A stretch of DNA of 64,000 bases from Mycolicibacterium celeriflavum (GTDB lineage: Bacteria > Actinomycetota > Actinomycetes > Mycobacteriales > Mycobacteriaceae), in NCBI RefSeq assembly GCF_010731795.1, contig NZ_AP022591.1, positions 186,001 to 250,000 of the forward strand. Direction: 5' to 3'. The position numbers and the translations under genes are program-made. Under the pieces are notes generated by a model, which ran no database searches, had not been told where the DNA came from, and saw nothing but the letters and a program-made list of their open reading frames with translations. Below, piece by piece: positions 28,647 to 37,994 of the stretch. Position 1 is the stretch's first letter. Each line of letters begins with the position of its first letter.

Positions 28647-29275
28647 TGTCCGTCGACGGCGAACCGGGACTGAAGGAATTGGCCCGCGCCGAACGGGCCG
28701 ACCTTGCGGCGTTTCTGGCCGAGCTGAGTCCCGAGCAGTGGCATCACTCGAGTCTATGCACCCGGTGGACCGTCAAAGACGTTGTCGCGCATGTGATCAG
28801 CTACGAGGAACTCGGCTTCGGCGGACTGCTGAAGCGGTTCGCCAAGGGCCGGGTGGTCAACGCGAACCAGGTCGGCGTCGACGAGTTCGCCGGGCTGTCG
28901 CCCGCTGAGCTGCTCGAGTATCTGAATCGGCATCTGTATCCGAGCGGCTTGACCGCCGGCTTTGGCGGCATGATCGGTTTTGTCGACGCCACGGTGCACC
29001 ACCAGGACATTCGCCGCGCGCTCAACCGGCCGCGCACCATCCCCGCCGATCGCCTGGCGCGCATCCTGCCGTTGATCCCCGGTAATCCACGGCTGGGGGC
29101 GGGCCGGCGGATCCGAGGGCTTGCCCTGCGCGCCACCGACGTCGACTGGACACACGGGCGCGGTGCCGAGGTGACCGGTCCGGGTGAAGCGCTGATGATG
29201 GTTATGACGGGCCGCCCGGCGGCGCTCACGGATCTCGACGGGCCAGGGAAAAGTACTCTCGCCCAACGACTCTAG
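28646..29275 (+). CDS. TIGR03083/DinB-like (mycothiol-dependent) family protein
   Basis: A 209-residue helical-bundle protein. The N-terminal part (ELSPEQWHHSSLCTRWTVKDVVAHVISYEE) is the maleylpyruvate-isomerase/DinB metal-binding pattern, with a later HHQD providing another histidine pair. This family often uses mycothiol or binds a divalent metal. The ATG overlaps the SRPBCC stop as TGATG; a GTG one codon earlier is also possible. It completes a three-gene cassette occupying the place of eis in M. tuberculosis. Confidence 0.85.
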   Translation: MSVDGEPGLKELARAERADLAAFLAELSPEQWHHSSLCTRWTVKDVVAHVISYEELGFGGLLKRFAKGRVVNANQVGVDEFAGLSPAELLEYLNRHLYPSGLTAGFGGMIGFVDATVHHQDIRRALNRPRTIPADRLARILPLIPGNPRLGAGRRIRGLALRATDVDWTHGRGAEVTGPGEALMMVMTGRPAALTDLDGPGKSTLAQRL

Positions 29276-29303
29276 GCGCAGGGGCCCGCACGCTCGGCGG
29301 TGG

Positions 29304-30356
29304 TCAAATCGCGACGCGGCCGGTGACCGGCGGCAGGTCCTTGAGCGTGACGATGCCCGGCGGGGCTGCGACGACCGCGGGCACGGCGTTGGTCACCGGC
29401 AGCGCGGTGTAGATCATGCCCAGGCCCATGAAACCGGGTTCGGTCCAATCCTTCGGCGGCAGGCAGTGCAGCACAGTACGCATATTGGGCAGCCCGAAAA
29501 CCTGAATCACATGGCCGTGTTCCAGCGGCTTCGGCGGCGTGACGTGTTCACCCATGATCCAGTTGAATCCGACGCTGACGACGTTCTTCTCGCCGACCCA
29601 GCCGCGGTGATATCCGTGCACGCCTGCGACGGTGCCTTCGGGGATCTGCATGAACCCGAGATCGGAATCTCCTGTCGCCGCGGTGAACGTGACGTCGAAG
29701 GTCATCCTGTCGAGGTCGGCGCCGATCGCGTCCGCCATCATCGCAGCGGATTCGGCGAACACCTCGCTTTCCCGCCGTACACTCTCGGCCAACCCGGGAG
29801 TGGCGGGATCTTGTGAAAACCCCATCGCGGTCTGCGTGCCCGCCGACTCGTACGTCGAACAGTCCACCGACTCGGTGATGCGGATCTCGTCGACCCGTTC
29901 ACAGGCGCCGGACAACACCATCCCCACCATGTTGCTCATCCCGGGGTGCGCGCCGCTTCCGAAGATCGTCGAATTCCCTGTCGCGCAGGCTTTTCGGATT
30001 CGGTCGAGGTCCGCGGGTGACTGCTTGCCGCCGGTGATCCATGCCGCGCTCGAGCAGACGTTGACGCCGGCCTCGAGCAGTCGGGTCAGCTCGTCGATGT
30101 CGGGCCACAGCGGGTTGTAGCAGCAGGCGTCGGGGCGTTGTGCCAGCAGTGCCTCGACGTCATTGGTGGCCGCCACCCCGGTGAGTTCGGGCCAGCCGGC
30201 CAGCTCTGCCGCGTCGACGCCGACTTTGTCCGGGCCGTGGGCGTAGACGCCGACCAGCTCCATGTCATCGCGTCCGATGATCGCGTGCAGCGACCGCCGG
30301 CCGATGTTGCCGGTGGTCCACTGGATCACGCGAAGTGGCCGATCGGGTGTGGTCAA
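29304..30356 (-). CDS. NAD(P)-dependent dehydrogenase, dihydrodipicolinate reductase-like
   Basis: A 350-residue protein with an N-terminal Rossmann fold (PLRVIQWTTGNIGRRSLHAII) and a mid-region GAHPGMSNMVGMVL. It belongs to the DapB-like/2,4-diaminopentanoate dehydrogenase-like group that is expanded in mycobacteria; it is not the lysine-pathway DapB. The TTG start at 30356 is chosen because GAGGAG lies 7 bp upstream and the conserved fold begins there. It lies 25 bp downstream of an SDR gene on the same strand. Substrate unknown. Confidence 0.83.
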   Translation of the reverse strand: MTTPDRPLRVIQWTTGNIGRRSLHAIIGRDDMELVGVYAHGPDKVGVDAAELAGWPELTGVAATNDVEALLAQRPDACCYNPLWPDIDELTRLLEAGVNVCSSAAWITGGKQSPADLDRIRKACATGNSTIFGSGAHPGMSNMVGMVLSGACERVDEIRITESVDCSTYESAGTQTAMGFSQDPATPGLAESVRRESEVFAESAAMMADAIGADLDRMTFDVTFTAATGDSDLGFMQIPEGTVAGVHGYHRGWVGEKNVVSVGFNWIMGEHVTPPKPLEHGHVIQVFGLPNMRTVLHCLPPKDWTEPGFMGLGMIYTALPVTNAVPAVVAAPPGIVTLKDLPPVTGRVAI

Positions 30357-30381
30357 CGAAATCTCCTCGGTGCCAAAGGGA

Positions 30382-31188
30382 CTACATGTGGGTGCCGCCG
30401 TCGATGCGGACTTCCGTGCCGGTGACGAAGTAGGCTTCCGGCGCCGCGAGCATGGCGACCACGGCCGCCACCGCGTCGGGCTTGGCGAACATCCCGTCGC
30501 CGTCGACGGGGAGCGTCGGCATGATCTTGCCGAACAACGTATAGTCCGCATCTGCCGGCAGTCCAGGCCCGATGCTCTGCCCAGATTGTCCTGAGCCGTC
30601 GGTCATTCCGGAGGAGATCGATCCCGGCTGCACGCAGTTGAATCGGATGCCTGCCTTGCTGAACTCCAGGGCCAAGGTGTGCGTCATGGCCTGGATGCCG
30701 CCCTTGGAGGCGGCGTACGCCGACATGTACGGGTGCGCGAAGTTCGCGGAGGTGGAGCTGAAGTTGACGACCGCGGGTGCCGTGCCGTCGCGCAGTGCGG
30801 GTAGGGCCTCGCGAGTGACGAGAAACGTACCGATGAGGTTGATCCGCAGCACATGCTCGAAGTCGGCCAGGGTGGTGTCGGCGAAGTGTGACGACCGAAG
30901 GATGCCCGCCGCGTTCACCAGTGCGTCCAAACCGTTCATCGCTGCGACGGCGCGAGACACCCCGGCCGAGACCGATTCCTCGCTGCCGACGTCGATCACC
31001 ACGGTGGTGAGGCGGTCACCGGTCCCGTCCGCCTTGGCCTCGGTATCGGCCAACCCGGTCTCGCTGACATCGGCGGCGACGACCGTCCCGCCCTCGTCGA
31101 GGATCCGAAGGGCCGTCGCCTGGCCGATGCCCGACCCGGCCCCGGTGATCAGCACGCGACGGTCGGTGTATCGCTGCAACGTCGTCAC
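30382..31188 (-). CDS. Short-chain dehydrogenase/reductase
   Basis: Classical SDR of 268 residues: cofactor motif TGAGSGIG, NAAG, catalytic Ser in VNFSSTSANF and YAASK. The Asp after strand 2 (VVAADVSETG) points to NAD(H) preference. The stretch DGSGQSGQSIGPGLPADADY after PGSISSGMT is a longer substrate loop. The GTG at 31188 starts at MTTLQRYTDRRVLITG. It is upstream of the DapB-like gene and probably cotranscribed, so the two may act on successive steps. Confidence 0.9.
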   Translation of the reverse strand: MTTLQRYTDRRVLITGAGSGIGQATALRILDEGGTVVAADVSETGLADTEAKADGTGDRLTTVVIDVGSEESVSAGVSRAVAAMNGLDALVNAAGILRSSHFADTTLADFEHVLRINLIGTFLVTREALPALRDGTAPAVVNFSSTSANFAHPYMSAYAASKGGIQAMTHTLALEFSKAGIRFNCVQPGSISSGMTDGSGQSGQSIGPGLPADADYTLFGKIMPTLPVDGDGMFAKPDAVAAVVAMLAAPEAYFVTGTEVRIDGGTHM

Positions 31189-31215
31189 CTGGGGAAGCCT
31201 AATGGCTTCATCCGA

Positions 31216-31920
31216 CTATTCCGGATCCGGTTCGGTGTTCTCGACCGCATCGGGCCCGGCCGATTCGTCAGTTCCTGACGCGAGCGCCTCGGTTTCGTCG
31301 GGTAGGGACAGCGCCACGCCGAGCGCCAGAAAAAACAGGATGAACAGCGGCGCGCCGAGGTAGAAGTTCATCGGGCCGCCCGGCGAGATGAAGCTTCCCG
31401 GCGGTCCGATGATCGTGATCGTCTCGATGAGCTGCTCGACCGCGAAGGCCGCGGCGGCGTAACCAAGCCAGCGTGGAAAACGACCTTCGTTGGCCGCCAA
31501 CAAGATTGGTGCGGCAACCAGGATGTTGGACACGGTGAGCAGGGGGCCCCACATCGTGACGATGTCCGTGATCGTCCGAGCGGTCCCCGAACCGAGTTCG
31601 GCGGGATGCAGCGCCAGTCCGGAGGTGAACCAGGTGGTGATGCTGATCTGCACGACGACCACGGCGGAGCCGATCGTGAACATGAAGGCATACGGCCCCG
31701 CCAGCCGGTCGCGGGCGTGGGCGAGGACCACCACCAGCGCCAGCGAGCCGAACGCCACCAACAGCGCCTGAGTGCGCATCGCACCGGAGTTCTCTTGGAT
31801 GTGGGTGACGATGTCGAGGCCCGGCTTGTCGATGCCCGGCAGCGCCGGAACCATCAGCAACGCAACGGCATACAGAACCGCGAACGCGATGGCCGCGACC
31901 ATCGGGACTCGACGATCCAC
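31216..31920 (-). CDS. Six-helix membrane protein of unknown function
   Basis: The 234 residues contain about six hydrophobic helices and a C-terminal acidic tail (DETEALASGTDESAGPDA). It is not a recognised transporter family. The GTG at 31920 is chosen because TACAGT ends 6 nt upstream, giving a leaderless transcript that starts at VDRRVPMVAAIAF. An ATG at 31959 would add 13 residues. It is divergent from comEA across a perfect 27-bp palindrome. Confidence 0.78.
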   Translation of the reverse strand: MDRRVPMVAAIAFAVLYAVALLMVPALPGIDKPGLDIVTHIQENSGAMRTQALLVAFGSLALVVVLAHARDRLAGPYAFMFTIGSAVVVVQISITTWFTSGLALHPAELGSGTARTITDIVTMWGPLLTVSNILVAAPILLAANEGRFPRWLGYAAAAFAVEQLIETITIIGPPGSFISPGGPMNFYLGAPLFILFFLALGVALSLPDETEALASGTDESAGPDAVENTEPDPE

Positions 31921-31971
31921 AGCAACACTGTAGACACCGGCGTTATCCCCAACGCTCATTTCATCCACAGG

Positions 31972-31998
31972 GCGCGTCGTCGACTGTCGACGACGCGC
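31972..31998. promoter_or_regulatory. Perfect 13-bp inverted repeat in a divergent promoter region
   Basis: GCGCGTCGTCGAC (31972-31984), one central T, then its exact complement (31986-31998). It lies between the divergent membrane protein gene and comEA, 36 bp upstream of the comEA ATG. Its position suits an operator for a dimeric regulator; it could also form a very stable cruciform or hairpin. Confidence 0.6.
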
Positions 31999-32019
31999 TT
32001 TGCGGTCGGCGTGCGCGCT

Positions 32020-32025
32020 TATCTT
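32020..32025 (+). promoter_or_regulatory. Likely -10 box (TATCTT) of leaderless comEA
   Basis: TATCTT ends 8 nt before the comEA ATG at 32034 and there is no Shine-Dalgarno sequence. The -35 region falls on the palindrome at 31972-31998, so a protein bound there would control comEA. Confidence 0.45.
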
Positions 32026-32033
32026 CGGCAACC

Positions 32034-32852
32034 ATGCGAACCGAATTGGCCGCCGAGCGCCTGCAGCGCCGACTGGGCGGCGAAGTAGAGCCCGACACCG
32101 ACGTCGAGGAGCGCCAACCGGACACGTCGCTGACCCGCTGGCTGCCCGAAACCACCGGCGACGGTGCCGCGGGTTGGGTCGCTGCGGTGCGCGCCGACCC
32201 CGGTCGCGCCGGCGTCCTCGCGCTCGCCGGGGTAGGTGTCATCGCGGTGCTGATCACGGTGTTCGTGCTGGTTCGTGACGATACCCCCGCGGTGGCAGCG
32301 GCCGAACTTCCGCCGGTGCAGATGGTTTCGTCGGCGAGCCCGACGGCGGATGCGGCGAGCTCGGCGTCGGGCGGGCCGGTCGTCGTCAGCGTCGTGGGCC
32401 TGGTGCACAAGCCGGGACTGGTCACGCTCGAGGCGGGCGCACGGATCGCCGACGCGCTCGCCGCGGCGGGCGGTCCGCTGGACGGCGCGGACATGGTGGG
32501 ACTCAACATGGCCAGACGGCTCACCGACGGCGAGCAGATCGTCGTCGGTATCGCGGCGCCGCCAGGTGAACCGACCGCCATGGGCAGCTCGGTCAGTCCC
32601 GGTGCGACGGCCACATCGGCGGACTCACCGCCGACCGGGACAGGCGACAAACCGTCGGGCGAGAAGGTGAACCTGAACACCGCGACCGTCGAGCAACTCG
32701 AGACGCTGCCCGGCATCGGTCCGGTGACCGCCGCGGCGATCGTGGCATGGCGCGACGCGAATGGCCGGTTCACCAGCGTCGATCAGCTCGGTGACGTGGA
32801 CGGCATCGGACCGGCGCGGCTCGACAAGCTACGCAGCCTCGTTCATGTGTGA
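32034..32852 (+). CDS. comEA: ComEA-like DNA-binding membrane protein
   Basis: A 272-residue membrane-anchored protein. It has a cytoplasmic N-terminal region, one membrane helix (about residues 60-80), an SLBB domain (VVVSVVGLVHKPGLVTLEAG) and a C-terminal double helix-hairpin-helix (VNLNTATVEQLETLPGIGPVTAAAIV) that binds DNA without sequence preference. In naturally competent bacteria ComEA receives DNA outside the membrane. Equivalent to Rv2415c; its role in mycobacteria is not settled. Its stop overlaps the comEC start. Confidence 0.94.
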   Translation: MRTELAAERLQRRLGGEVEPDTDVEERQPDTSLTRWLPETTGDGAAGWVAAVRADPGRAGVLALAGVGVIAVLITVFVLVRDDTPAVAAAELPPVQMVSSASPTADAASSASGGPVVVSVVGLVHKPGLVTLEAGARIADALAAAGGPLDGADMVGLNMARRLTDGEQIVVGIAAPPGEPTAMGSSVSPGATATSADSPPTGTGDKPSGEKVNLNTATVEQLETLPGIGPVTAAAIVAWRDANGRFTSVDQLGDVDGIGPARLDKLRSLVHV

Positions 32853-34414
32853 CGACGGTGGCGGACGCCGGCGCGACCCCGCTCGATCTTCGGCTGGTCC
32901 CGGCGGCGCTGACCAGCTGGGCGGTGACCGGCGCCGGAATCGTCTGGCACCTCGGCGGAGCGGTCGGCGCCGCTGTTGTAGCAGTGGCGACAACAGCGGC
33001 GCTGGGATGGTGGGGTGGTGGACGTAGTGGCCGGAGGGCGCAGGCCGACCGAACGGCCGTCGGCGCGAGTGTGGTCGCGGTCGCGGTGGTGGCCACCGCG
33101 TTCGCGATCGCGATCGGCCTGCAGGTCGACCAGCTGCGCGCCCACCCGCTTACCCAGCGCTACGGCACGGCCGCCACCGTCGTCGTCACACCGACGGAAA
33201 GTCCCCGAGCGCTCGGCGGCAACCGGACGGTGTTCCGCGGCTCGCTGCTGACGTTCGACGGGCGCGAAATGTCGGGCAGGGTGGTGGTATTCGCGTCGAC
33301 CTCCGGCGTTGCCGACCTGACGGCCGGCACACCCGTGGCGTTCCGAGCCCGGATCGGCCGACCCACCCGGCGCGACCTCAGCGTGGCGGTGCTCTCGGCG
33401 ACCGGCGAGCCCACCTACGGCGAGGCGGCCGCGGTCCACCGGGCCGCCCACGGAATCCGCGCCGGATTCGCCGACGCTGCACGGCGGTCACTGCCTGCGG
33501 ACCAGGCCGCGATGCTGCCCGCGCTGGTGCTCGGCGACACGTCGGGGGTTCCGAAACACACGACGGCCGAATTCCGCGCCGCCGGCCTGACGCATCTGAC
33601 CGCGGTCTCGGGCGCCAACGTCACGATCGTGTGCGGGGCAGTCCTGTTGACGGCTGGACTGGTCGGCCCACGGGCGGCAGTCGGCCTCGCAGCGGTCGCG
33701 CTGCTCGCATTCGTCGTGGTCGTGCAGCCGACGGCGAGTGTGTTGCGCGCCGCGGTGATGGGTGCGATCACCTTGTTGGCGGTGCTGACGCATCGGCGCC
33801 GACAGGCGATTCCGGCGTTGTCGGCCAGCGTGTTGGTGTTGCTGATCGCATCCCCGGAGTTGGCGGTCGACGCTGGGTTCGCGTTGTCGGTGTCGGCGAC
33901 CGCGGCCCTCGTCGTACTCGCTCCGATGTGGTCTCGGCGACTCGCCGACCGCGGCTGGCCCAAGCCGGCCGCCGACGCGGTCAGCGTGGCCACCGCCGCG
34001 CAACTGGTCACGGCGCCGCTCGTCGCGGGGATGGCGGGCACGTTCAGCATCGTGTCGGTCGCGGCCAATGTCGCGGTCGCGCCGGTGATTCCGCCGATCA
34101 CAGTTGTCGGCACCGCCGCCGCCGCACTGGGCCGCATCTGGCCCGCCGGTGCCGATTTGCTGATCCGCTTCACCGGTCCGGAACTGTGGTGGCTGTTGCA
34201 TGTAGCCCGCTGGGCAGCCGGCGTCCCCGGATCCACGGTGCCCGTGCCGTCGGGGCTGGCCGGGGTCATGCTGCTCGCCGCCGCCGGTTTCGGGGCGGTG
34301 ATGGCTTGGCGCTGGCGCTGGGTGCGCGTCGGGGCGGGCGCCGCCGCGGTGTGCCTGCTGGCATGGACGGTGGCGGGGCTGCTGTCGGGCGGCCGTGACA
34401 CGATCGTGGGGTGA
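32849..34414 (+). CDS. comEC: ComEC/Rec2 competence-domain membrane protein
   Basis: The 521 residues comprise two N-terminal membrane helices, an OB-like extracellular region and the multi-helix competence channel domain ([20 protein letters not shown] is the family signature). Unlike B. subtilis ComEC it ends after the channel and lacks the C-terminal metallo-beta-lactamase nuclease domain. The GTG overlaps the comEA stop. With no pilus genes nearby, DNA uptake cannot be assumed. Confidence 0.93.
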   Translation: MTTVADAGATPLDLRLVPAALTSWAVTGAGIVWHLGGAVGAAVVAVATTAALGWWGGGRSGRRAQADRTAVGASVVAVAVVATAFAIAIGLQVDQLRAHPLTQRYGTAATVVVTPTESPRALGGNRTVFRGSLLTFDGREMSGRVVVFASTSGVADLTAGTPVAFRARIGRPTRRDLSVAVLSATGEPTYGEAAAVHRAAHGIRAGFADAARRSLPADQAAMLPALVLGDTSGVPKHTTAEFRAAGLTHLTAVSGANVTIVCGAVLLTAGLVGPRAAVGLAAVALLAFVVVVQPTASVLRAAVMGAITLLAVLTHRRRQAIPALSASVLVLLIASPELAVDAGFALSVSATAALVVLAPMWSRRLADRGWPKPAADAVSVATAAQLVTAPLVAGMAGTFSIVSVAANVAVAPVIPPITVVGTAAAALGRIWPAGADLLIRFTGPELWWLLHVARWAAGVPGSTVPVPSGLAGVMLLAAAGFGAVMAWRWRWVRVGAGAAAVCLLAWTVAGLLSGGRDTIVG

Positions 34415-35370
34415 GCGAAGCGTCGCGGTTGCATCTGATCCTCGGAGACGAGGAATTGCTGGTCGAACGCGCGGTCGCGGCGGTTCTGCGGGACGCGCGC
34501 AAGCAGGCGGGCACTCACGACATCCCGGTCGACCGGCTGCGCGCGGGCGACGTCAGCACAAGCGAACTCGCCGAACTGTTGAGCCCGTCATTGTTCGCCG
34601 ACGAGCGGGTGGTGGTGCTGGAGTCGGCGGCGGAGGCGGGCAAAGACGCGGTCGCGCTGATCGCCGACGCCGCAGCCGATCTGCCGCCCGGCACCGTGCT
34701 GGTCGTCGCGCACTCCGGTGGCGGCCGCGCGAAGGCGCTCGCCGATCAACTCAAGAAGCTGGGCGCGCAGGTGCATCCCTGCGCGCGTATCGCCAAGGCC
34801 GCCGAGCGGGCCGACTTCGTCCGGCGTGAGTTCCGCGCCCTGAAGGTCAAGGTCGGCGACGACACGGTCACCGCAGTGCTCGACGCGATCGGCTCGGACA
34901 TCCGGGAACTGGCCGCCGCGTGTTCGCAGTTGGTCACCGACACCGGCGGCGCGGTCGACGCGGCGGCGGTGCGTCGCTACCACTCGGGCAAGGCCGAGGT
35001 GAAGGGGTTCGACATCGCCGACAAGGCCGTCGTCGGCGACGTCGCGGGAGCAGCCGAAGCGCTACGGTGGGCGATGTTGCGCGGCGAACCGCATGTCGTG
35101 CTGGCCGACGCGCTGGCCGAAGCCGTGCACACCATCGCCCGGGTGCGTCCGTTGTCGGGTGATCCCTATCGGCTGGCCTCAGAGTTGGGCATGCCGCCGT
35201 GGCGGGTGCAGAAGGCGCAGAAGCAGGCGCGGCGGTGGTCGAACACCTCGGTCGCCGAGGCGATGCGATTGGTGGCCGCGCTCAATGCGGATGTCAAGGG
35301 CGCCGCGGCCGACCCGGACTACGCGTTGGAGGCAACCGTCAGGAGGGTCGCCGAACTCATAGCAGACTGA
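34411..35370 (+). CDS. holA: DNA polymerase III subunit delta
   Basis: The 319-residue clamp-loader subunit opens the beta clamp. It shows the HolA pattern [16 protein letters not shown] at the N-terminus and [20 protein letters not shown] in the C-terminal collar domain. The GTG overlaps the comEC stop. The comEA-comEC-holA order is widely conserved. Confidence 0.95.
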   Translation: MSEASRLHLILGDEELLVERAVAAVLRDARKQAGTHDIPVDRLRAGDVSTSELAELLSPSLFADERVVVLESAAEAGKDAVALIADAAADLPPGTVLVVAHSGGGRAKALADQLKKLGAQVHPCARIAKAAERADFVRREFRALKVKVGDDTVTAVLDAIGSDIRELAAACSQLVTDTGGAVDAAAVRRYHSGKAEVKGFDIADKAVVGDVAGAAEALRWAMLRGEPHVVLADALAEAVHTIARVRPLSGDPYRLASELGMPPWRVQKAQKQARRWSNTSVAEAMRLVAALNADVKGAAADPDYALEATVRRVAELIAD

Positions 35371-35422
35371 GCGGCTTGATTGCGCGGAGTGCACGCCTCA
35401 CGTACGGATTCTCGCGATTCGC

Positions 35423-35439
35423 GTACACCAGCCGTGTAC
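35423..35439. terminator. Hairpin between convergent holA and rpsT
   Basis: A perfect GTACAC / GTGTAC stem with a 5-nt CAGCC loop, 14 bp beyond the rpsT stop and 53 bp beyond holA. No U-tract is present. It is the only strong dyad in this 82-bp gap. Confidence 0.45.
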
Positions 35440-35452
35440 TCGGCGAGGAAGA

Positions 35453-35713
35453 TCAGAGCTTGTTGAACGCCGAGGCCAGAGCCGATTTGCGGTTCGCGGC
35501 CTGGTTCTTGTGGATGACGCCCTTGCTGGCGGCCTTGTCCAGCTGGCGGCTGGTCGACGCCAGCAGGTCACGAGCCTTGTCCTTGTCGCCGGCCTCGACG
35601 GCCTGCCGGAATCCGCGGACCGCCGTGTGAAGCGACGACTTGACCGACTTGTTGCGCAGCCTGCGGCGCTCGTTGGTCTTGATCCGCTTTTCCTGCGACT
35701 TGATGTTGGCCAC
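35453..35713 (-). CDS. rpsT: 30S ribosomal protein S20
   Basis: An 86-residue basic helical protein that binds 16S rRNA. It begins [25 protein letters not shown] and ends with the typical helix [17 protein letters not shown]. The GTG start at 35713 follows GAAGGACTACACGC. The opposite orientation to holA is the same as in M. tuberculosis. Confidence 0.98.
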   Translation of the reverse strand: MANIKSQEKRIKTNERRRLRNKSVKSSLHTAVRGFRQAVEAGDKDKARDLLASTSRQLDKAASKGVIHKNQAANRKSALASAFNKL

Positions 35714-35862
35714 GCGTGTAGTCCTTCGTAAATCCTGTTGGAGTTTCCCAAAGTCTGGTAGGCGCCCGGCGTGCGGGCTGCGACGGTTCAGGTTACCAGC
35801 GTAGCGGGCAAATGCCCAAAGCGAGCCGGCCGACCGTCGGCCTCACCGCAGCGGCTTCGGCG

Positions 35863-36723
35863 TCACCGGGCCGGCTTCGCGCCGACGCCGGGATGCACCT
35901 CGACGCGATGCAGGTCGTCACCGACTTCGATCTGCCGGTCGAACACCGACGCGGCCAGCGCGCGCCAATCGTCTTCCTGTCCGGCCTCGATGGCCGGCAC
36001 GTAGTGCGTCAGGATGAGGATCCCGACCCCGGCCCGCGCCGCGGTCGTCGCCGCCTCCTCGACCGAGGAGTGGTAGTCGCAGATGTCGCGGATGCGCTGC
36101 ATGGGCATCTTGTCGATCAGGTCTTTGCGGATGACGGTGTGCACCAACGCGCCTGCGCCCGCGGCCAGCGCGTCGAGGCTTTCGCACGGCACCGTATCGC
36201 CGGCCAGGACAACCGACGCATCGGCGTGCTCGACACGGAACCCGATCGTCGGTGCGACGGGTCGGTGGTCGGTCGGTGCGACCCGGATCGTCACCCCGTC
36301 GCTGTTCCACACTTCACCGTCGGTGTACTCGTGTACCTGCAGTGGCGGCGGCGACGTCAGATCGGCGTGGTGGGCGATGCGGTATCCGATGTCGAAGCCG
36401 AACGCCTTGAGCGTGGCGTCGACCACCTCCGCGGTGCCCGGCGGCCCGATGATCTGCAGCGGGGCGGGATCGGGCGTGAAGGTCGACACCCAACGGGTGA
36501 TGATCACGTCGCCCAGATCCGCGATGTGGTCGCTGTGCAGGTGGGTCAACAGCAGCGCAGACAAACCGTTGGCCGCGGCGCCCGCGGCGGTCAGCCGTTG
36601 TTGTACGCCGCGGCCGCAGTCGACCAGAAACGTCTGCCCGCCCGCACGCACCAGCGTCGACGGGCCGGCCCGGCGGGCGTCGGGGATGGGGCTTCCGGTA
36701 CCGAGCAGTGTCACCTCGATCAT
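35863..36723 (-). CDS. rnz: Metallo-beta-lactamase fold hydrolase, RNase Z-like
   Basis: The 286 residues start [20 protein letters not shown]. The zinc motif HLHSDH is present, with the further ligand Asp in VLAGDT and His in LTHYVP. This is the ElaC/RNase Z branch, which matures tRNA 3' ends; Rv2407 is the positional equivalent. The flexible arm of classical RNase Z is short, so a related phosphodiesterase role cannot be excluded. The ATG at 36723 is used since the upstream 35 residues look non-coding. Confidence 0.85.
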   Translation of the reverse strand: MIEVTLLGTGSPIPDARRAGPSTLVRAGGQTFLVDCGRGVQQRLTAAGAAANGLSALLLTHLHSDHIADLGDVIITRWVSTFTPDPAPLQIIGPPGTAEVVDATLKAFGFDIGYRIAHHADLTSPPPLQVHEYTDGEVWNSDGVTIRVAPTDHRPVAPTIGFRVEHADASVVLAGDTVPCESLDALAAGAGALVHTVIRKDLIDKMPMQRIRDICDYHSSVEEAATTAARAGVGILILTHYVPAIEAGQEDDWRALAASVFDRQIEVGDDLHRVEVHPGVGAKPAR

Positions 36724-36897
36724 GGGCCCACATATACCTGACGGCCGCGTCGAAAACCTGCCATTGACGGCCCGCCGGCCCGGGCTCGAGGCGCAGAGCA
36801 GCGTTGCGCAGGCGTGACCCGGTTGCAACCGTGCAAACCCTTCCGCGTGGACCGCGGCGCACCTAGCCTGTGAGGTACATCACGAGCGGAGGCAACG

Positions 36898-37326
36898 ATG
36901 CGGATCGCGGACGTGTTGCGGAGCAAGGGCGCCGCGGTGGCCACGATTACCCCGGAGACATCGGTCGCGGGGTTGCTCACCGAGTTGGCCGTACACAACA
37001 TCGGGGCGATGGTGGTGGTGTCGCCCGACGGTGTGGTGGGCATCGTCTCCGAGCGCGATGTGGTGCGCGCACTGCATGCGCACGGTGCCGACCTGTTGCG
37101 ACGGCCGGTGTCAGAGATCATGACCAGCTTCGTGGCGACCTGCGCACCGGATGATTCGGTCGACAGCCTGAGCGCGTTGATGACGACGAACCGGGTCCGG
37201 CACGTGCCGGTGATGGAGAACGGCAGGCTGGCGGGCATCGTCAGCATCGGCGACGTGGTCAAGACGCGGATGGAAGAACTCGAAACGCAGCAGGAGCAGT
37301 TGCAGGCCTACATCACCCGTGGCTGA
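36898..37326 (+). CDS. CBS-domain pair protein
   Basis: The 142 residues consist of two CBS domains (about 1-60 and 70-130), with VVSPDGVVGIVSERDVVRAL and VMENGRLAGIVSIGDVV as the repeated signatures. Such modules bind adenosyl ligands. Equivalent to Rv2406c, a hypoxia/stress-type CBS protein. CGGAGG lies before the ATG, and TAGCCT at 36864-36869 is a possible -10 box. It overlaps the GNAT gene by 8 bp. Confidence 0.93.
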   Translation: MRIADVLRSKGAAVATITPETSVAGLLTELAVHNIGAMVVVSPDGVVGIVSERDVVRALHAHGADLLRRPVSEIMTSFVATCAPDDSVDSLSALMTTNRVRHVPVMENGRLAGIVSIGDVVKTRMEELETQQEQLQAYITRG

Positions 37327-37924
37327 CGTCGAGGTCGCGCCCGCCCGGCGGCGCGACGTCCGCACCCTGTCCGAGGTCCTGGGCCGCGCGTTCTACCAGG
37401 ACCCGGTGATGAGGTGGATGCTGCCCGACGACGCCACGCGGGCTCGCGGCCTCACGCGGATGTTCGCGACCATGACCCGACACCACTTCCTGCGAACCGA
37501 CGCCGTCGAGGTGGCCGGTGGCGAACGGATCGGCGCCGCGGCGCTGTGGGCCCCGCCCGGGCAGTGGAAGCAGGGGCGCCTCGAAGAGCTGCTGATGATG
37601 CCCGGCTTCATCCGGGCGTTCGGCTCGCGGGTCAGACGCGGTCAGCAGGTCTCCGAGCTGATGAAGCAACACCATCCGGAGGAGCCGCACTGGTATCTCG
37701 CGGTGATCGGCAGCGATCCGACCGTCCGCGGCACCGGCTTCGGCCAAGCGCTGATGCGCTCGCGACTCGATCGGTGCGACGCCGAGTACGCGCCGGCCTA
37801 TCTCGAGTCGAGCAACCCCGACAACATCCCGTACTACCAGCGCTTCGGATTCGAGGTCACCGGCGAGATCACGTTGCCCGACGGCGGCCCCAGCATGTGG
37901 CCGATGTGGCGAAACCCGCGCTAG
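37319..37924 (+). CDS. GNAT family N-acetyltransferase
   Basis: The 201 residues have the GNAT acetyl-CoA motif SDPTVRGTGFGQALM followed by YLESSNPDNIPYYQRFGFEVTGE. Substrate unknown. The GTG lies inside the end of the CBS gene, so expression is coupled. Not related in sequence to eis. Confidence 0.9.
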   Translation: MADVEVAPARRRDVRTLSEVLGRAFYQDPVMRWMLPDDATRARGLTRMFATMTRHHFLRTDAVEVAGGERIGAAALWAPPGQWKQGRLEELLMMPGFIRAFGSRVRRGQQVSELMKQHHPEEPHWYLAVIGSDPTVRGTGFGQALMRSRLDRCDAEYAPAYLESSNPDNIPYYQRFGFEVTGEITLPDGGPSMWPMWRNPR

Positions 37925-37932
37925 TTCTTCGC

Positions 37933-37982
37933 CGAACAGACGCAAACTGCCCCGAGAAAATGGAGCACTTTGTGTCTGCTCG
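37933..37982. terminator. 18-bp hairpin between convergent GNAT and PemK-like genes
   Basis: Arms CGAACAGACGCAAACTGC (37933-37950) and 37965-37982 pair over 18 positions with two mismatches and one G-U pair, with a 14-nt loop. The core GAGCAGACGCAAA is a motif I recall as frequent between convergent mycobacterial genes. A bidirectional terminator is the likely role. Confidence 0.6.
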
Positions 37983-37994
37983 CGGGATGAGCGG

